From positions 28,199,933 through 28,263,932 of the forward strand of contig OZ021724.1 in assembly GCA_963978545.1 (NCBI GenBank): a stretch of 64,000 nt of DNA, read 5' to 3'. The DNA is from Linyphia triangularis. Its lineage: Eukaryota > Arthropoda > Arachnida > Araneae > Linyphiidae. Shown here one piece after another: positions 13,107 to 25,079 of the stretch. Position 1 is the first letter of the stretch; each line of letters starts with the position of its first letter. Made by a program: the position numbers and the translations under genes. The notes below the pieces were generated by a model. The model made no database searches and was not told where the DNA came from. It saw only the letters and a program-made list of their open reading frames with translations.

Positions 13107-13177
13107 ATTCACGGTATGAAAAATGTATTATTTTGTTTTATTCTAAAAACGGACAGAACTTTCTAGTTGACACAATA

Positions 13178-15654
13178 TGGTAAAAATAACTTAATACGAC
13201 AATTTACTTTGATTCATTGAATGGTACAGAATCGCTTGATCTTGTTAACTTATAAATTGCTTCTTGCATGGGCATTCAAATTTCATTTTAAAGAGGAGTA
13301 TCATGAAGATTTCATATCCCAATGTCAGTAAATTAAACGTACGAATTGGTAAAAATCAATGCTTAAAGACCTCAGTATAATGGAGTTTTAAATTACTTTC
13401 GCAGAATATTTCTATAATGAAAAAAATATGTGCATTTACTCAGGAGAAACTGTTGAGTCTAGTAACTAACTATTGGACTTCGCCTATGTTGTACAACAAA
13501 CATATATAAATCAATAAAACATCAACTAATTCAATACAATTAAGACCATTAATATAGTACTAGTAGCTAATTTACAGTGGATACGTTTAGCGGCACAAAT
13601 GTCTTAAAAAATCAGAATCATAAACTATAAATGCCTTTTTTAATCCTTAGGAAAAGAAAAAAAAAAGAAAAAAGGTTTGTTTCCTGTAACCCTACCTACC
13701 CTATAATTACAATACAAAAATTTCGACCCGAAAAATTGTATTACAATTAAAAAAAATAATTATATATAAAAAATCGTTAAAGACTGATCGAAATCGAATT
13801 AATCCGAAGAAAAATTATAAATTATAAATACCCAACTTTAGTAAATATTTGGACATATACACATGATATTAACCCACTAACCCGCAAAAATAAGTATACC
13901 CCAGTATTTTAAATCACTGATTAGTTTTAAATCTTGCACATTAATACTCCGATAGTATTTATTTTTGCGTATTTGCTAAAAAATATTTAGTAAAAAAAAA
14001 CTTTCTTTTAACTACCTACCCTAATATTTTTGCCAATGTTACAGGAATCCAAACTTTTATTTTTTTGGCTTTAATATGCAACTTGAAGGTTTGGACTGCG
14101 ATGATTTATTTTAAGCTGTATTAAACGGTATCGAATTCTAAGAAAACTCATTTGAAGCAAAACTTTCAAATTTGATTCCGGTATTCTAAATAAAAGAGAA
14201 GCTCTAAAAGCGAATAAAATTTTTGAGGGAGGGGAGAAGATGACCACAATAAATTTAAAAGCACTGGAGCTAAAAATGTAGAGCCTTGTAAGGATGCACT
14301 GAATGGGGCAGATACCTTAGAAAAATGTATATTTTGAACGCTTCACTACCCTCGTAAACTTAAAGAGCAGAGATACGCGAAGCCCCCGTAGTGTTCTATC
14401 TACAGTAATGAACAGATTATTACGGATAACATCAAGGGGTATAAAGTCATAGAAAAATCTATATTAAGAAATTTTCTCTCCTCCGTTCTTTTGGATTCTT
14501 AGGTGAATTGTACAAGAATTTGACTTTCATTTGAAACTCATAAAGAAACTTAAAAACATCTACAATGTATTTGTAGGTGTTACGAGGAATCTTCATGCCT
14601 TAATTTATCACAAAAACGATCTTAACAATTTATATTTAGGGATTTAAAATAATTCAATACACAAACCTCGCCTTCTTAAACAAGGTGCATTCATTCAATT
14701 ATAAATCATAAACAATTTCATAAACTTCAGTAAACCTTATTCACCTTTCAACGCGGAAAATTTTATAACTCGTTTAACAAAGGAAACTCTATAACAATGA
14801 ATCTTAAGTTATGGGGGAAAAAACACACTAACACACAGGTTTTTTTTTTTATTTGTAGTGAAATAATACACATAGATGAACCTAAAGTTCTCTTAAAATC
14901 AGCCAGTCATGTCGTTCACACCCAATTCGACACCAAATAGATTAAACAGTATAAAATTTTGTAGAGTATGGAATAAAATTTGCTACAAAGTTTATGTTTA
15001 ACTCTCATATCCAGAGTATTTAAATATACCTACCTAAAATCACAATAGAGTGAGAGAAAGGACTAAAAGGAAGTTTTTATTACTTACTGAATATCCAAAA
15101 ATGCCGCGTTTAGTTGTTGTAGAGTTTTGTTCATATCAGTCAACAACACAGGAGTCAGTCAGGATTGCTGTTGAAAACATTTGGTAATCATATTGAATGA
15201 TTGCAATTTTACTAAATGGTATCTGGACAAAATGAGTGCAAAAAATTAAGTAAAACCTTTTGACTATTGAATTGCGGACTATTTTGGAATTTTTCTATGT
15301 GGTTAACCCGCTAGAGTATAGTGTAGCATATATGCTATACAACTTGGAACTAATAATTTATTTTATTGCAATTTGAAATTCAATGAATTATACATCAGTC
15401 GTACTAAAATTGTTTAAATCTAAAAAAGTAATTTTATTAGCATACCTTTTGTAATAAACATTAGTTATATGACCGCTATTGCATCATAAAAAGAAAATCA
15501 TACACAAGCGTTAATGGTTGCTCTTTTAAGAATTTTTTAAACAAGTTTTTTCGTAAGATATCTTGAATTTCTTACCTATCTTTCATTTCGTTTTTGCAAT
15601 ATCCCCTTGTATACCAGCTCTAAAACATGGAAAAGATGTTCCTTCCACGACGAA
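13178..15654. other. Noncoding stretch, no gene seen
   Basis: AT-rich sequence without convincing coding frames, inverted repeats or RNA genes. A few moderately GC-richer patches (for example 14210-14420) are interrupted by stops in all frames. Confidence 0.55.
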
Positions 15655-15834
15655 TGCCGACCAAACGGTATAGTGGTTAGCGTGCCAACTTCTAGACCGC
15701 GAGGTTGCGGGTTCGAGTCCCGTGTTAGGCATGGGTGTTTATAAATGTATGTTGGCTTGTCTAATGACGAATGTTTCGGCGCATTATAGCCCTCGTGTTG
15801 CTGACGGTGCCAGATAATCTGAAAGCAACCAACC
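15655..15834 (+). repeat. tRNA-derived SINE
   Basis: A tRNA-like head carries a Pol III A box (TAGTGGTTAGCG at about 15671) and a perfect B box GGTTCGAGTCC (15710-15720), spaced as in a tRNA gene. The ends TGCC / GGCA can pair as an acceptor stem. The anticodon arm does not fold properly, because too many bases lie between the two halves, so it is not a functional tRNA. A non-tRNA body follows and ends near 15834 in a CAACCAACC-type tail that recurs next to the SINE at 46.97 kb. I therefore call it a SINE rather than a tRNA gene. Confidence 0.75.
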
Positions 15835-17310
15835 TTCCATGACGAAGTATTTATTTTAAGTTTCATTAGAAGCTATTCCACCTTTATTTATAAACACCTT
15901 ATCTAAACATCGCAGTCGCAAATTAACATGCCGATGTTAAAAAGCACTTCCATGAAAAACATTTGCATGGAAAAATTCAAAATAGACTTTAAATTATCTA
16001 AGCAAACAAGGTTAAAAGTTGAAAACAATCACTTTTTTTCCCCTTTCAAAGCCGTCTTTAATGGGTTAAAGGTATGTACATCTAAAATGAAATTTGATAA
16101 AGAAATATGTTTGCAATTTTAGCCCAAAGTTATTGTTTATTTATGGTCGACATATTTAAAGCATTTACGTAGCAAATACTTTTTTTATTCATGAAATATA
16201 TCTCTTAATTGACTATTCAGACCTCGGCAGTATTAAGAATTATAAGGCTTAGTAATTATTGATCCTTTCGTATTTATCCGACAAGAGAATGACGTTTATT
16301 ACCTCGTGGAAGAAAATTTTAGTTGTTAATGTCTAACTCATCATTTTTAACTGAAGCCGAATTGGGAAATGCCACGTCAAAGTTTTCAAGGTGAATTATT
16401 GATTTTATTATCAAATTCTAGGTTAGTTGAGTGGATTTGGTTGTTGCGTTTATTGACTCGTCAAATTTTGTTGAGAATTTACTTTCCAGTAATTTTCGAT
16501 TTCAAAGAGTATTCGATTTATATTATTATAAACAAAGTACATGAAATAAGGATAATTTTGGAGGATCCCATATCATGTTTTATTCTTAAAAATTCTTACC
16601 TTGTAAATTTAAAAAGGAAAGCTAAATGTCTTAAGATGCTGGAATTTGAATAAAATTAGGTATTTCATACTAAGGAATGGTACACATTTTATATAGACAG
16701 CATAATATTAAATTATAACTATGAGCATAGGTTATCGCTTTATTTGCCATGTATTTACACTCCTTATTAAAATATAAAGAAAGTGAATGAGTAATTAAAT
16801 TGTGTTAGTATTTAACTTTAAAAAATCTTTAAAAGGGAAAAGTTTTCATTAAACTGTGCAGAAAAAATTTACTTTTATTTACAAAGTACACAAAAGTAGC
16901 AAGCAAAGTCTTTGCTTGCTTTCTAAATCATTATTCTAGACTTTGAAATTCAAATGAATGGCATGAATGGAGACCAACTTGAGTTTTAAATTCTGACTAG
17001 AAATTTCGTCTGAAGGTCAATCTGTAAACAGTTGCTTGCAAAAGATATAATTCGATGCTGAATACTCATTGATGACGGTTTTCTGAGAGTCAAAATTATC
17101 AATATTTAAACTATTACTATTAAGAACTAAGTTTATTAATCGTGCATCGTTGCTAGAATTGAATTCGTTTATCAAGAAAGAATTTAAACCACGTCTGTCA
17201 CCAAGAAAATTTGCTAACTAAGAGATATATTTGTTATTAAATTTGGACACAAATTTTAGGAACTCAAAATATAAGGGAATATTTTTTTTGTATCATGTGT
17301 AATTTTTTAG
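15835..17310. other. Noncoding stretch; one isolated 94-codon frame
   Basis: A plus-strand frame at 16369-16653 is open for 94 codons. Its product is rich in I, L, K and F, as expected from AT-rich DNA, and resembles nothing I know. It has no neighbouring splice sites of note. I regard it as chance. Nothing else is seen. Confidence 0.5.
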
Positions 17311-18299
17311 GTAGCTGCGTGGCCCCGCGTTGCGGATATCCGTCATTGGTGTATAGGTACTACTACTACACAAGAGCAAGCTCGATGAAATGTTCATAAT
17401 AAGTACAAGGTTACTTCACTCGTTGAAAGGTTCATTGCCATACAAGCATGGGCTCCCTTCGCTCGCTTCAAGGTTCATTGCTGAGTAAACATAAGCTCGC
17501 TTCACTCTCTAACAACTAATTTCTGCGCAAACCCTTAATATTAGAAGACCCTCTCCTGTCGAGGAAAAAAAATTAAATTCACCGTTAATACAATTATACA
17601 ACACCCCTTTGAGAATATTTTAAAACGTGTTTGTGAAAAGTAAAATTAGAAGGCCAAAATTACTTAAGTTGAAATTTTCAGAGCTCTAGGCCTTTTAGAA
17701 ATAGCTCTTTGTTAAAATCTTAATTAAAACAATTAACTATAAACAAATTAAAATTTTAAAATTCTGCTTTTCAAATGTCCAATTAGAATGCCAAGACTGC
17801 TTATTGAGCATTAGCCATAGCCCTATTAAAAATCATTTTGATAAATATTTATTAAATATTATAAAAATTAATAAAAAAAATACTAAACAAAATTTTACTT
17901 TCTATTTTGCAAAAGGTCAATTAAAAGGTTAAAACTACTTATGTTGAAAATTTCAGAGCTGTAGCCCTATTAGAAGTCATTTTGTAAAAAAAAATTTGAT
18001 AATTAAGAAAATTAATTAAAAATAACTAAAATTTTAACATTCTGTTTTTCTAAAGTCCAGTTAGAAGGCTAAAACTACTTATTTAAAACATTTCAGAGCT
18101 ATACCTGTATTTGAAGTCACTTTGCAAACAAAATTAATTGAAAAAGAACTAATTAAAATTTTAACATTCTGTTTATCATAGGTACAATAAGAACGCCAAA
18201 ACTACTTATGTTGAAAATTTCAGAGTTCTACTCCTATTTTAAGTACCTTTCTATAGATCCACAGACAGATATATAGACAGCTTATTTTATTATTATAGA
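17311..18299 (-). mobile_element. Non-autonomous Helitron, reverse orientation
   Basis: Read on the minus strand, it starts TCTATAATAATAAAATAAGC directly after an A, the Helitron 5' signature. It ends near a GC-rich hairpin (CCGC-AAC-GCGG at about 17325-17335) followed by a CTAC-like terminus, a degraded form of the usual CTRR end, at about 17311. Inside are five diverged copies of a ~135-bp unit (anchors near 17647, 17785, 17920, 18060 and 18187). The same unit appears in the opposite orientation in the Helitron at 31397-33997, and the GC-richer 3' segment (17320-17560) also matches that element. No Rep or helicase coding sequence remains. The 3' boundary is approximate. Confidence 0.75.
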
Positions 18300-18948
18300 T
18301 TAAACATCATTAAATGCCGTAGAAAGGGGTGCATAGAAACAGCGAGGTGAATCGGAACGAAACTTCATAAAATTACAAAGAAATACTCTTTTATATAAAT
18401 AAAGTAGAATTATTAATTATATATATTTTTTTTATTTGGCTAACGTATTTGTAATCTCGGAACATGTTTTGTGAGGTGATCTGCAACATGGTCTATTTGT
18501 ATACAAATTCTAAAACAGTGTGCGTATTTTCTAGTGAATTTTAACGTCTTCAAAACTTATCCCGTGAGTACTAACACGTTTCCATTAAGAAGTTAACATA
18601 TATTTTAGTTGAATATAAACATTCACAACTGCATGCAATACTTTAATTAACTTGGTTTTAAAACTTTTTATTTTATCAAATTTTGTGTATAGCACATCAT
18701 GATTTGTATTAGGTTAGAAAAGAGTTGGCCAATTTTCACACACATGATTTGTTTTGACAATTCTGTTGACAAAAACAATTTTGTTTTTGTCATTATTAAA
18801 GAATTTTTTTTATGATAATCATCTGTTCATATTTACTATAATGCATTATTACTTGTTTTTTTCTACTCTATAAATGTTTCAATAATAACAGAAATAAATT
18901 GTAACGATGTCCTGTTCATCCCTTTTCTGCGGTGGGAATCAGTGTACC

Positions 18949-18987
<39 letters not shown>

Positions 18988-20550
18988 CTAAATAAATGCA
19001 TGGCATGTTTTTTCAACATTTTTGAGCTTGATCGTTAAAAAATATGGTAAACTCCAGTTTCAAAGTCAAAAATATATTCGTAAACGATCGTATTACACTC
19101 GGGTTTTACGTTGAGAGTTGAAAAGTGTTCCGACTTACTCGGTTTTACGGTACTATTGACTTAGTGTATGCTAGTGTATTCTGTACAGTAATTTAATAAA
19201 ATAAAAAAAGATTATTTTGAAACTTCCTACTATGTAATATTTATTTAGTAAGTTCAAAATAAAACTTAAACTATTAACTGGATTTACTAGAAATGCTATG
19301 TATTTAGAGAAAATTTTCTAATACAAACCATTAAAAATTAAATTGGTTTCAAACTAGAAATTAAACCATTGCATTAGAAATTAAATGCAATTAATGATTA
19401 GAGCAGCTAATGGGACCAAAAACGACTATAAATACGAAAGGAAACGTTACAACACTTTTTTTTCTTAGCGGAGGTAAGAAACAAAAACTAAATCACTAAA
19501 TTGTATTTTTATCCTTATAAATGACCATTATTATTCAGAATAGTATTTTTTATTTTATTTATAATAGTTAAAAAAAAGCTTCATTTATATATATATGTAT
19601 ATACAAAAAAAATCGTACCATATTATAAAAATAGTTCAAAATAAATAATCTCACTCGTGACAATTTTCGAAAACAATAAGTTACCTAAGTCTAAGGTTTT
19701 ACCTAAAATACTCTGACAACTGGGATAAAAATAGACTACAAAATACATTTTCTCTGTCGAAAAAGAAATCTCGCTTCCATCTCGTTATAAAATCTTTATC
19801 TTGGACTTTTTTTTTCTCCAATACATAAAGGGACTTCTCCACCGACGCAAACCTACGCTCTTTAAACTTTTCTGCACAGAAATGAAATTAGTTGTGGATG
19901 TTTTTAAGCAAAGAAGCAATGGCTTAAGAACTTTATTTTAAGCTGAAGGAAAACGACGAGATACGGATACTTTTTTTTTGGTAGCTTTTTGACTTAGTGA
20001 TATAGTAACGTTCTTTTGTAAACATATACAATGTAAAAAGTACAGAATTGAAGCTGCGGATTATTTCTCACCTACGCAACTTTTATTCCTATACAGGATT
20101 ATTTTAGTAATATTAAAAATAATTTTACAAATACCATTAAATAACACACATCTTTAACAAATTAAAAATTGGATGTTAAATTGGATTGGCAAAAGATATT
20201 TCTTTGAAGTTTTTTGTTTGTATTGTTGTTTTTAATTTAAAATAGTGTGGGGATTATCTATATTAATGGGTGCAGTAGCTATTTATGTCTCCTTTAAATC
20301 AGTAATATGAAGACATTTTCTAACAATTTCAAAATCCATTAGATAGCAATACTTGTTTTTATTTGCATTGCAAATATTAAATTATACTTTTCATTAACTC
20401 GTTAAATTTTCTTTTAAATATTTGAATTTTTTTTTATTAGTGTTTAAAAGTTGATGTAATAAAAATCGCAAAAAAAAAAAAAAAAAATCTAGTTTAAAAC
20501 GACTGCCCTGGATACTTTTAAAGAACTAACTATTATGTAACAAGACATGC
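18300..20550. other. Noncoding stretch with (AAT)n microsatellite
   Basis: No coding frames of interest. An (AAT)n microsatellite of about 12 units lies at 18949-18985 and a poly-A run near 20470-20487. Nothing else is recognised. Confidence 0.6.
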
Positions 20551-21006
20551 CTAAATTACCTCATTGAAAAGAAAAAGTTGCATACAAAATTGTTGACTCA
20601 CTTTATTGATAAAGGTAAACACCATTAACATTCTCAATAAACCTTTTTAGTTTTAAAGAAAATCTTTTGATAAAAACAAATTCAAATACATCGTATTCCA
20701 ATATTAACTTTCTTAAATCATCTCATACTTTCTGTTTTATATTGCTTTTATACATAAATATAGTTATTAAATAAAATATGCTAAATTACCTCATTGAAAA
20801 GAAAAAGTTGCATAAAAATTGTTGACTCACTTTATTGATAAAGGTAAACACCATTAACATTCTCAATAAACCTTTTTAGTTTTAAAGAAAATCTTTTGAT
20901 AAAAACAAATTCAAATAAATCGTATTCCAATATTAACTTTCTTAAATCATCTAATACTTTCTGTTTTATATTGCTTTTATACATAAATATAGTTATTAAA
21001 TAAAAT
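20551..21006. repeat. Recent tandem duplication, 230-bp unit, two copies
   Basis: Unit 1 starts at 20551 and unit 2 at 20781, both with CTAAATTACCTCATTG, and the second ends near 21006. Only a few differences separate them (for example CATACAAAATTG against CATAAAAATTG, and TCATAC against TAATAC), so identity is about 98 percent. It is not coding. The high identity marks a young duplication or, less likely, an assembly artefact. Confidence 0.92.
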
Positions 21007-21289
21007 AGCCCTACTGAATATTAACTTTGGGTCAATTTATCATAGTTTATTTAATGTCAATAGAGTAAGAGTTAAATTACTTTAGCAAATTTTGTTACCA
21101 CGATTATTATTCACAAAATCAAATCATCAAATTAGAAAAAGTAAATATTTAAGAATATATTGATAAATGGCATGGTTAACGTTTTTTTAGATCACATCCT
21201 CATTCTAATTCTGCTTCATTTACTTATTCGACTACGTTTTTTGTGAAAGAAAAATTCACATCATTTTATATCAACATATTGATTACGTA

Positions 21290-22420
21290 CTACTGGAACC
21301 AAACAGAAGAAAATCCTAACCACGCCTACAACCAAGAATTTCATCAATAATCAAGGATATCTTAAGTCAACGGGTAATGAGCGTATTATATAATGTACTG
21401 TTCAGAAATATACCAAACATTTCCCCACAATAAAAATGGAAAAGCTTCCATTCAAAACCACCCAAAACTCAATTATCAGATTACTGCAGATTCCACTGCA
21501 AACCACTTCAATTAGGCGTATACGCACAACAAAGAATATTTACTATTAGAAACATTGAAATAAGGTATAGTCATTTTTTGTTTTTTGCTCACAAAAATTC
21601 AGTGTGTATTTGAGTATTTTTGTATGGAAGCTCAATTTGTCAATGGCCTTTTATTTTATAAATTTGAGAATATTTCTCAATGGGAAAAAAAACTAGGATA
21701 ACTTCGGAAAATTTTCATTTATTGCTTTGATGTTTTACAGTATTGAAATACATAAATCAGAAAACAATCAATGAACTAGTGAATTTTAATCAGTTAAAAA
21801 AACAATCAATCCCTCTCACAAACAAAAGAATAACAGGTAATCTGCGGAGATTTTTTTTTTGGATAATATTTTGAATATGTATTACCAAAGACAAACCAGA
21901 ATTTTGCCTAATCATGCCTACAACCAATATTAAGAATCAATACTCACTTGTTTCTAATTCAACGTCCAATGAGTGTAGTATATAGTGTCTGTTCAGAAAA
22001 ATACAAAACGTATCATCACAATATAAATTAGCCATCGACTCTTTACAAGCAAATTTATAAAAGTAGAAATAAGAATCAGTTATCAAAAACATCAAAAAGT
22101 TAGGATAAAACGGTATAAGTCCACGTTGGTGCAAAAGCAGCTCATCTGTAGAACTTATAACCATTACAAACCAGTGTTTGTTCATCGACTCTTTCTTTCA
22201 CTAACTCGAAAATGTTACTCAATTGAAAACAACTGTGGTAATTTTCGAAATTTTTAATTTACGTCCCAGTGCATCGCAATTTCACCGTTCTAAACAACAC
22301 AACATGAATAAGACAACAATCCTTGGCTCTCAATGAACTAGTGAATTTTAATTAGTCAGAAAAACAACAGCAATTCCTCTTCGCAAACAAACGAATCATC
22401 GGTAATCTTCGAGCCCATAA
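21290..22420. repeat. Old, degenerate ~560-600-bp tandem duplication
   Basis: Shared landmarks recur in the same order: GCCTACAACCAA near 21325 and 21917, a GTCAACG/TTCAACGT...AATGAG block near 21366 and 21958, a CTGTTCAGAAA block near 21402 and 21990, and ATGAACTAGTGAATTTTAAT near 21771 and 22333. Spacing drifts from about 597 to 562, indicating indels after duplication. Frames inside the block look like chance. Confidence 0.65.
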
Positions 22421-24790
22421 TGAAATCCCTCTCAAGCTCATTCGCATGTTTGTAATTACGGACCAATTACTCAGCATTCGGAATACACACCACCCGGAAT
22501 CTGTTAATGAACGAAAATGAAACAGCAGGAGGGATACAACTCTACTCCCGCAGACTTTCACTGGCGATTAACTGCAACTGTACCGGTCACGTTTGCCCCA
22601 TTCCGAACAAAGCTGCTTTGTGGCCATTCCAGGCGTCTTTCTGGCTTCGCAGGAAATTGGGTAAATGTTTGAACATACAAAATGAAACACGCGAAGATTA
22701 TGGGAGAGAAAGTGTTATATTCGAAATACGTGTTGGTTCCTGATGTTATGTTACACGTGGCTTGTTCTTTTGCATTAGCTGGAAGATTATCTTAGATTCA
22801 CGATGCGTCTTTTCGAGGTTTGTTCTACTGAGAGACACATTTTTATGTCTAGGGTGCCTATAGTTAAGGTGTCCTTCCTTACAACCTGTAGTAAAAACAG
22901 ATAGTGAAATTTGATATATCATCAGCGTTAAGAAAAAAGAAAAAATTCTCCAGTATTGGTCTCAAATCAGTTTTTGGAATATTTGAAAGTAGGAAGAGAA
23001 GATTTATCAATTTGTATAAATTGCGGCTTGTGGTAAATAAGTCAAATGCAAAATCGCTGAGTTCATATTGAGTTAAGACTTTGGCAAATTCAAATGAGAC
23101 CTTATGTTATTTTAAAGGGATATACGACACAAAAATTCAAAACCTCCAATTTTAAAGTAATTATTTTGAAATTTGTTGGGCAGGTGTATTTTAATTAAAA
23201 AAATTATTTGATATTAAAAAAAAATATATATATATTTTTAAACATTTTTGATAATTTTTATTTTTGATACAAGTCTAGAACTTATATTTCAATATTGCAT
23301 ACTACAACAATTGCATAAATTACTCATAAAGTACACTAAATTACTCATTAAGTTTACTAAATTACTCATACAGAATAAATTGTCTTTTTAATTTTTCTTA
23401 AACCTAAATAAAAAAAAAAAAAAAATAAATAGTTTAATTTCAAATAATATTTTAACAACTTTTTTTAAATGTAGAATTTTTTTAGAAATGTATTAATAGC
23501 TGGAAAAACAAAACAAATTGAAGAAGTCTATTTAAAAATACATGTAAACATGTTCATGCACTTATATCATATTATTCTACAGTCATATCAATTCAAAAGA
23601 CCGGGAAAATATCATCACCGAGGAAACTGGACTTTAGTTTTGGATTACAATACTTGAGAGAAGTATTAGTCTCAAAACTAAAAGTTGTAATTTAGGTCGA
23701 GTTTAATTTAAGATTTCATACAATTCAGATATTATTTTTAAATAATAATAAAAAAGAAAGAAAGTATCTTGAATTTAGCCGTCTATAGCCCCTTAAGTAG
23801 ACGATTCTCATTGTTAAAAAATACGAAACGTTGTGATCGTTTTGTAGTTTTACTCTTATAATTTTTTAGGTTATACATTATATACTGCGTGGGAAACTAA
23901 ACAATCTAAAGCATCAAACTGTAATCACGAAAATAGATCCAAAATCTTTACAAATGGTGTTATAAAAACAACAATCATATTAAATATATTCATTTTCCCC
24001 ACATTTTTGGTTCAGAACCTTATTCACAAATTTTCAAGTGAAAACCAACCTTTGAAGTTTACTTAAAATTTAACTCTAAAAGTTCCCAAATGGTGGGGAA
24101 CACTTGAACAAGAGTTGAATTAGTTATTCAGATTCCATTACTCTTTGATTTAAATATAGTGTCTGCACCAAATTTTATGAGGATATATTCATTTAAATAC
24201 GTTCTAGGTAATTGTATACAAGAGTAGTTTTATTATATACACTCTGAATCTATGGGGAAGAAATTTTCAGGGATTTGTGAGAAGCAAATATTTTCCGAGC
24301 ATAAATTTTTTGAAATTTAAGTAAAATATCTTGAGCTGCTGATATTTAGCACACAATTTTGGTTGATAATTTATTAAAACAGATTAAACTATTCGAAATT
24401 TTAAATAAAGTAAACTCACTAAAATTGACGTTGGATACAAACTAATTGGCAAAAATTCGCTACAATCGAGTAAAATACCATATAACTACAGATAATTAAC
24501 TATTATTTTTGAATACAAACTTGAATAGTGGGCATAAATTAATTGAATAAAAATAATGGTTATTTAAGGATAGTTATGCAGTTATGAAGCTCAATTGAGA
24601 TTTCTTCACTCAACTTATTTATGTTTAGCCTCTATGTGGATTTCGCCAAATTTTAAATACGATTCCTTTCAAGCTTTATATAATCTCTCTGCTTAATATT
24701 CAATCAGGTGTTTTAAAATTTCTAACAACAGTTTTTCTTCATCTTCTAAATCTTTTTAATCGAAATATATTAAATAGTTAACAATAATGG
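22421..24790. other. Noncoding stretch, GC-richer at its start
   Basis: About 22430-22750 has more balanced composition, with frames open on both strands for 70-80 codons, but neither translation is recognisable. The rest is AT-rich with homopolymer runs. I see no gene. Confidence 0.45.
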
Positions 24791-24797
24791 TACTTAC

Positions 24798-25072
24798 GTA
24801 TTATATCGTCGACCGTTGAAATAAAAAGTTCTCGAAACGGATTTATTTAGTCCGGCGTAACGGTCGGTCCGGAGGGATGCCGGTCTGTAACGCAAGCAAA
24901 AAGTATTCCATGGAAAGCTCCCAAAGCAGGTCCGCGTCAAATTTTGACCTCCGAGGAGGCCAAGTGGTTCTATCTTTTTGTCATCAATAAAAAGTTTGCC
25001 AAAGATAGACAGGATAACTCGCAAGGACCACAATCTGTTGGAAACATAAACGATACCTTATCTTTAAATTAG
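24798..25072. other. GC-richer patch with splice-like borders on both strands, unassigned
   Basis: On the plus strand a 73-codon frame runs from 24851, directly after a TTTAG acceptor-like string, to a stop at 25070-25072. Its product is rich in K, Q, S and T and matches no family I know. On the minus strand, 24884 down to 24798 is 87 bases bordered by TTGCGTTACAG and GTAAGT, open in one frame (79 codons including upstream sequence). Both cannot be exons in the obvious way and I cannot identify either product. The base composition and clean GTAAGT donor make this the second most exon-like place in the window, but I do not call a gene. Confidence 0.25.
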
Positions 25073-25079
25073 AGCGAAA

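Larger units (their letters stand above)
11362..13175 (+). mobile_element. Mariner transposon remnant, interrupted by a hAT-type MITE
   Basis: Right end: a terminal inverted repeat around 13150-13175 followed by TA (13176-13177). Left end: a diverged partner around 11362-11390 preceded by TA (11360-11361). Both ends share the core GAAAGTTCT. After removing the nested 519-bp insertion and its duplicated target, the element is close to 1.3 kb, the normal size of a mariner. Between the ends lies a decayed mariner transposase gene. The poor match between the ends and the number of disabling mutations show that the copy is old and immobile. Confidence 0.85.

Noticed and set aside
15302..15345. TTAACCCGCTAG as a piggyBac-like left end.
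   Set aside because: No inverted partner ending in a GGGTTAA with matching terminal sequence was found nearby.
15655..15735. A functional tRNA gene.
   Set aside because: A and B boxes are good, but the anticodon arm cannot form and the acceptor stem is only partly paired. A SINE body follows.
16369..16653. A 94-codon frame with a VEWIWLLRLLTRQ segment that loosely recalls the EPAC N terminus (EW..CLD.R).
   Set aside because: Similarity is only a few residues, there is no donor at the expected place, and the composition fits chance in AT-rich DNA.
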